Below the pieces are notes generated by a model. The model ran no database searches. It worked only from the letters and a program-made list of their open reading frames with translations, and was not told where the DNA came from. Made by a program: the position numbers and the translations under genes. From the NCBI GenBank assembly GCA_030037575.1, contig JASHRB010000408.1, positions 1 through 6,836 on the forward strand: DNA of 6,836 nucleotides, given 5' to 3'. The DNA is from Candidatus Sulfotelmatobacter sp. (GTDB taxonomy: Bacteria > Acidobacteriota > Terriglobia > Terriglobales > Acidobacteriaceae). How positions within the stretch are numbered: the first letter of the stretch is position 1; every line of letters starts with the position of its first letter. Below, in pieces: positions 5,918 to 6,836 of this stretch.

Positions 5918-6619
5918 TCACCGGGGATCGGAATGCGCCGCCCGCATCGCGAAAACCAAAAAATAATCCATCTTGTCGCCCTTCACGAAATCGTATTGCG
6001 CCAGCAATCGATAACCGGCTTGGCTCACCTCGTGAATCACAACCTCGCGGTTTACGCCATGGTTCTCCGCCTTTCCGTTCCTGTCGATGATCCCCACCTT
6101 GGCGCCGGCGCGCAGCGCCGCGCGCAAGTTCCGCATGAGAACGACCGGCTCGGCCACTTCGTGATACGCCTTCAGCAGCAGAACCGCGTCAACCGAATCG
6201 GCCGGCAGGAGCGGGTCGTCAGGTTTGCTCAGGATAGCCTTCACATTCCTCAGCCCCTGTTTTGCTACGCGATCATCGATGTACCTCACTGCGTCCGGAT
6301 TGATATCGACCGCATAGACGGTTCCGTTCTCGCCGACTCGCCTCGCCGCCCGCACCGTGAACCATCCCGACCCGGCTCCGATGTCGGCAACCCTTTTCCC
6401 CGAAGTAATTCCCAGAATGTCCATCACGCGATTGATTTGCAGCCGCGCGTCCCGGCCGGGCGAGTCGAAAATCGAGAGATCGCCGGTGTAGGGTTCGCTG
6501 GTGGGCCGGTGCGCACCCGCGTCAGCCGGCGGCTGCGCGGCGGTTTGCGCCGCCATACGGACAAGGCCAAAGAGCGATAAAAGCAGCCATAACGGGAAAA
6601 GTCGAAATCTGAAATTCAC
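5918..6619 (-). CDS. Class I SAM-dependent methyltransferase-fold protein with an N-terminal signal sequence
   Basis: A 233-residue protein with a Rossmann methyltransferase domain. Seen: residues 1-25 form a signal sequence or anchor, a basic start (MNFRFR) then PLWLLLSLFGLV and a possible cleavage after MAAQ or AQTA. A linker rich in Ala, Pro and Thr follows. Then come INRVMDILGITSGKRV, motif I VADIGAGSGW (77-86), the acidic end of strand 2 in VYAVDINPDA (Asp105), SVDAVLLLKAYHEV (142-155), an LMRNLRAALRAGAKVGIIDR helix-strand pair, and a C-terminal strand DKMDYFLVFAMR. The domain looks complete, so it may bind SAM, but its substrate is unknown. Placing it outside the cytoplasm is odd because SAM is cytoplasmic. 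The start is GTG at 6617-6619 with GGAGG seven bases upstream, and it makes the signal sequence complete. It is convergent with the EthD gene and divergent from a probable gene beyond the right edge. Confidence 0.88.
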   Translation of the reverse strand: MNFRFRLFPLWLLLSLFGLVRMAAQTAAQPPADAGAHRPTSEPYTGDLSIFDSPGRDARLQINRVMDILGITSGKRVADIGAGSGWFTVRAARRVGENGTVYAVDINPDAVRYIDDRVAKQGLRNVKAILSKPDDPLLPADSVDAVLLLKAYHEVAEPVVLMRNLRAALRAGAKVGIIDRNGKAENHGVNREVVIHEVSQAGYRLLAQYDFVKGDKMDYFLVFAMRAAHSDPR

Positions 6620-6733
6620 CGGAAAACCTCCGCTGCTTGCACTCGCAGTCTTCCCTTAACCATAGACCTCGACCCCCGGATTTTGCGAGCATCGCTGCTT
6701 GGCCCTCCCCCGCCCGACCGGGACGATCTGTTT

Positions 6734-6762
6734 TTGACTCGGGAGTTGCCATGCCCTAGACT
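6734..6762 (+). promoter_or_regulatory. Rightward sigma70-type promoter
   Basis: The plus strand reads TTGACT (6734-6739), 17 bases, then TAGACT (6757-6762): 5 of 6 and 4 of 6 to the consensus with ideal spacing. It points away from the methyltransferase gene towards the right edge, with a predicted start near 6769. No plus-strand gene follows inside the window. Confidence 0.5.
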
Positions 6763-6827
6763 TTTGTTAGAAACGCTCTTTCGGCCCTGGGGCACGCCGG
6801 GCAACGCTCGAAGCCGCGCGCCCAGAT

Positions 6828-6834
6828 GGAGGAG
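6828..6834 (+). promoter_or_regulatory. Strong Shine-Dalgarno at the window edge
   Basis: GGAGGAG stands two bases from the end of the window, about 60 bp after the predicted transcript start of the promoter at 6734-6762. With normal spacing a plus-strand gene would start a few bases past the edge. No such gene can be seen here. Confidence 0.4.
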
Positions 6835-6836
6835 TT

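Noticed and set aside
6616..6836. Leftward gene upstream of the methyltransferase at the right edge
   Set aside because: Short open frames there are Arg, Ser and Gly rich and overlap the methyltransferase start; no motif is visible, and none can be tied to a known family.

Overview
The window looks like chromosomal DNA of a Gram-negative bacterium with high G+C. Lipid A genes are present, including lpxI rather than lpxH. With the mix of DinB-fold, lipocalin-like, EthD and exported methyltransferase genes, an Acidobacteriota (Koribacter/Acidobacteriia-like) origin is my best guess. That assignment rests on gene content and protein flavour, not on a marker gene. No tRNA, rRNA, CRISPR array, insertion sequence or phage gene was seen.

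The left two thirds (about 1-4151) is read leftwards. In transcription order it holds fabZ, lpxA (joined to fabZ by an ATGA overlap), a secreted lipocalin-like protein, lpxI, a DinB-fold protein, and the first 70 codons of a Gfo/Idh/MocA NAD(P)-dependent oxidoreductase that runs off the left edge. FabZ makes the acyl chains used by LpxA. LpxA starts lipid A synthesis from UDP-GlcNAc. LpxI cleaves the later UDP-2,3-diacylglucosamine intermediate. lpxD and lpxB are not in the window. The lipocalin and DinB genes sit between the lipid A genes and have no obvious role there. The gaps on either side carry GC-rich repeated and hairpin-forming sequence.

A 109-bp divergent region (4152-4260) separates fabZ from a rightward pair: an M20-family metallopeptidase and a small EthD-domain protein 16 bp behind it. 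This region has -10-like sequences for both directions next to a perfect 9-bp inverted repeat.

The right end holds a leftward gene for a methyltransferase-fold protein with an N-terminal signal sequence, convergent with the EthD gene. Upstream of it, a rightward sigma70-type promoter and a strong Shine-Dalgarno sequence at the very edge suggest another rightward gene starting just outside the window.

I did not find a clearly new multi-gene system. The points most worth a second look are the shared palindrome of the divergent promoter, the repeated GC-rich intergenic element, the possible link of the edge oxidoreductase to lipid A sugar modification, its missing ordinary start codon, and the exported methyltransferase.
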